This document shows, piece by piece, positions 62,797 through 64,000 of a stretch of 64,000 bases of DNA (positions are counted from its first letter, which is position 1; every line of letters begins with the position of its first letter). A model generated the notes under the pieces. The model was not told where the DNA came from. It worked only from the letters and a program-made list of their open reading frames with translations, and made no database searches. Origin of the DNA: Coleofasciculus sp. FACHB-1120 (GTDB lineage Bacteria > Cyanobacteriota > Cyanobacteriia > Cyanobacteriales > FACHB-T130). The translations under genes and the position numbers were made by a program. The stretch spans positions 186,001 to 250,000 of the forward strand of contig NZ_JACJTV010000005.1 in the NCBI RefSeq assembly GCF_014698845.1. The letters are read 5' to 3'.

Positions 62797-64000
62797 TTAC
62801 GGTTGTTGGTTTTCTTTATTGAGAGAAGATAGCTTCATGCGACGATTTTCACGAGAAATTGGCACTAAGGCTGGGGCTTTGCTTTGAGTAGTGGTCTGCT
62901 GAAAACTAGCGATCGCTTTCGATAATTCTGCAATTGTCGGTGCCTCAAAGACACTACGCAAAGGTAACTCCACCCCGAATGCGTCGCGCACTCTAGAAAC
63001 AAGCTGAGTCGCTAGTAATGAATGTCCTCCTAATTCAAAGAAATTATCCTGAATACCCACCCGTTTAACTCCCAAAACCTCTGCAAAAATTTTCACTAAC
63101 ACTTCCTCAACCGGAGTTTGAGGTGCAACATAACTTCCTGCCAATTCTAGTTTGACTGGTTCGGGTGCAGGTAAAGCACGGCGATCGACTTTGCCATTAG
63201 GTGTAAGCGGTAGAGATTCCAGCACCACAAAAGCCGATGACACCATGTACTCAGGTAGCTTTTGGGTGAGATAAGTCTGCAATTGAGGGATTAACTTACG
63301 GGCTGCTTTTGCTTGTAGGGGATTATTCGCATAAGATTGTAGCGATCGCAATTTAGCGCTGAGTGGCAAAGTAGTTTTTTTGTCTATTTCTTTGCTTACA
63401 AACACTACATCGTAGCGTCCTTCAGTGCCGGAATCTGACCAGCTAATTTCAATGTTGTAAGGGACATCTAGGCTATAGAAATCTTCTGGATCTACTCCCA
63501 AATTTTGGAGTTTTTGCAAAGCTTCATGGATCTGTCGGACAGTTTTAAATTCTGCTGGGTCTGACAGCCATTCTGCTGTTTTAACTGCTGCTGTTACCCG
63601 CGCATTAGGCACATTGGTAATGCTTAAGGTTTCTGGTTGGTTATCAATTAATAGCTGATGTACAGCGGAGATGGTTAAGTTATTTTCGTGCCAGTCTAGC
63701 GAGGAACCTCTCCCCAGCCCTCCCCGCAACGGGGAGGGAGCCGGAGTATTCTTACTTCCCCCCGCTTCGGGGGGATTGAGGGGGGTTCTTTCAGAACCTA
63801 TTTCTGTGCCAATATGCAAAATTGCGTTATAACGAAACTGCGTTAATTCATTGTGAGAACAACCCCGGATCAGTTGAATTTGTACGTCGCTAATCTGGGG
63901 AAATCGCTGCTTTAATGCACTGAAGAAAGCTGGATCAATTACTAACTCAGTTTCTTGGAACATTTGCATTTCTACCCGTTGCTGCAACTGTTCGCGGGTG
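62797..64000 (-). CDS. NRPS with methyltransferase embedded in the A domain, then T (5' end outside window)
   Basis: The frame is open to the right edge of the window. The first visible 190 residues are the C-terminal part of a SAM methyltransferase embedded in an A domain ([41 protein letters not shown]). The end of the A domain follows ([20 protein letters not shown], with A10 Lys), then a carrier domain ([13 protein letters not shown]) and a Lys/Ser-rich tail that may dock to the next subunit. The residue activated cannot be read because the A4-A5 region is outside. N-methylation of the activated amino acid is the usual function. Two repeats lie in frame at 63703-63790. Confidence 0.9.
   Translation of the reverse strand, partial: TREQLQQRVEMQMFQETELVIDPAFFSALKQRFPQISDVQIQLIRGCSHNELTQFRYNAILHIGTEIGSERTPLNPPEAGGSKNTPAPSPLRGGLGRGSSLDWHENNLTISAVHQLLIDNQPETLSITNVPNARVTAAVKTAEWLSDPAEFKTVRQIHEALQKLQNLGVDPEDFYSLDVPYNIEISWSDSGTEGRYDVVFVSKEIDKKTTLPLSAKLRSLQSYANNPLQAKAARKLIPQLQTYLTQKLPEYMVSSAFVVLESLPLTPNGKVDRRALPAPEPVKLELAGSYVAPQTPVEEVLVKIFAEVLGVKRVGIQDNFFELGGHSLLATQLVSRVRDAFGVELPLRSVFEAPTIAELSKAIASFQQTTTQSKAPALVPISRENRRMKLSSLNKENQQP
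63703..63790 (-). repeat. two in-frame palindromic repeats inside the methyltransferase region of an NRPS
   Basis: Unit one: GAACCTCTCCCCAGCCCTCC with CCGCAACGGGGAGGG. Unit two: TTCCCCCCGCTTCGGGGGGA with TTGAGGGGGGTTC. Both are of the dispersed C-run/G-run class and are translated as a Pro/Gly/Ser-rich stretch (about 30 residues) between ILHIGTEIG and the conserved LDWHEN. Confidence 0.8.

Overview
The window is chromosomal DNA of a cyanobacterium. The HIP1 octamer GCGATCGC is very frequent, short palindromic repeats typical of filamentous cyanobacteria are scattered throughout, and most genes belong to families common there (DUF29, Uma2, hybrid Ser/Thr-His kinases, WGR/SWIM/VWA proteins, GH57). 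The genus cannot be named from this stretch. It reads as a largely accessory region: two nonribosomal peptide synthetase (NRPS) loci flank a block of transporter, housekeeping and defence-type genes.

1-25963: the 3' part of a siderophore-type NRPS cluster. It holds the end of an upstream condensation domain, a stand-alone TauD/SyrP-like hydroxylase, an Asp-type module, a Gly-type module followed by a condensation domain fused to a second hydroxylase, and a second Asp-type module ending in a thioester reductase. A class III aminotransferase, a methyltransferase and a type II thioesterase follow. The predicted product end is ...(beta-OH-Asp)-Gly-(beta-OH-Asp), released reductively and possibly aminated. 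A secreted serine hydrolase, a penicillin-acylase-family enzyme and a FecCDE-type ferric-siderophore importer lie just downstream. This fits a beta-hydroxyaspartate lipopeptide siderophore, resembling the cyanochelin type as I remember it.

25964-32475: an AlbA_2-type protein, a dhaL remnant, an S66 LD-carboxypeptidase, a 46-residue repeat protein, a GH57 enzyme and a retropepsin-like protease.

32747-46556: the most unusual part. A retron-type reverse transcriptase (NAxxH, YADD and VTG motifs) lies downstream of a WGR-HEAT protein and a winged-helix/SWIM zinc-finger protein. Two copies of a retron-like non-coding RNA are present. They share nearly identical ends but have unrelated central stem-loops, and they flank a truncated DUF6745-like gene. 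A VWA protein and a WGR-propeller protein beyond the RT share a C-terminal domain of about 65 residues, present three times in the two proteins. A DUF1778/GNAT toxin-antitoxin pair, a Uma2 protein and an unknown gene lie among them.

47346-64000: a giant Ser/Thr kinase-AAA-GAF-histidine kinase, a haem-oxygenase-like diiron enzyme, and a second NRPS locus on the minus strand. That locus reads (A-methyltransferase)-T, then a GH1 beta-glucosidase, then a vestige of an NRPS tail, and finally C-A-T-TE. It is interrupted by plus-strand genes: DUF29, then an HTH protein, a 23-residue membrane peptide and a MORC/MutL-like GHKL ATPase. Throughout both NRPS loci, short palindromic repeats sit in frame inside adenylation and condensation domains.
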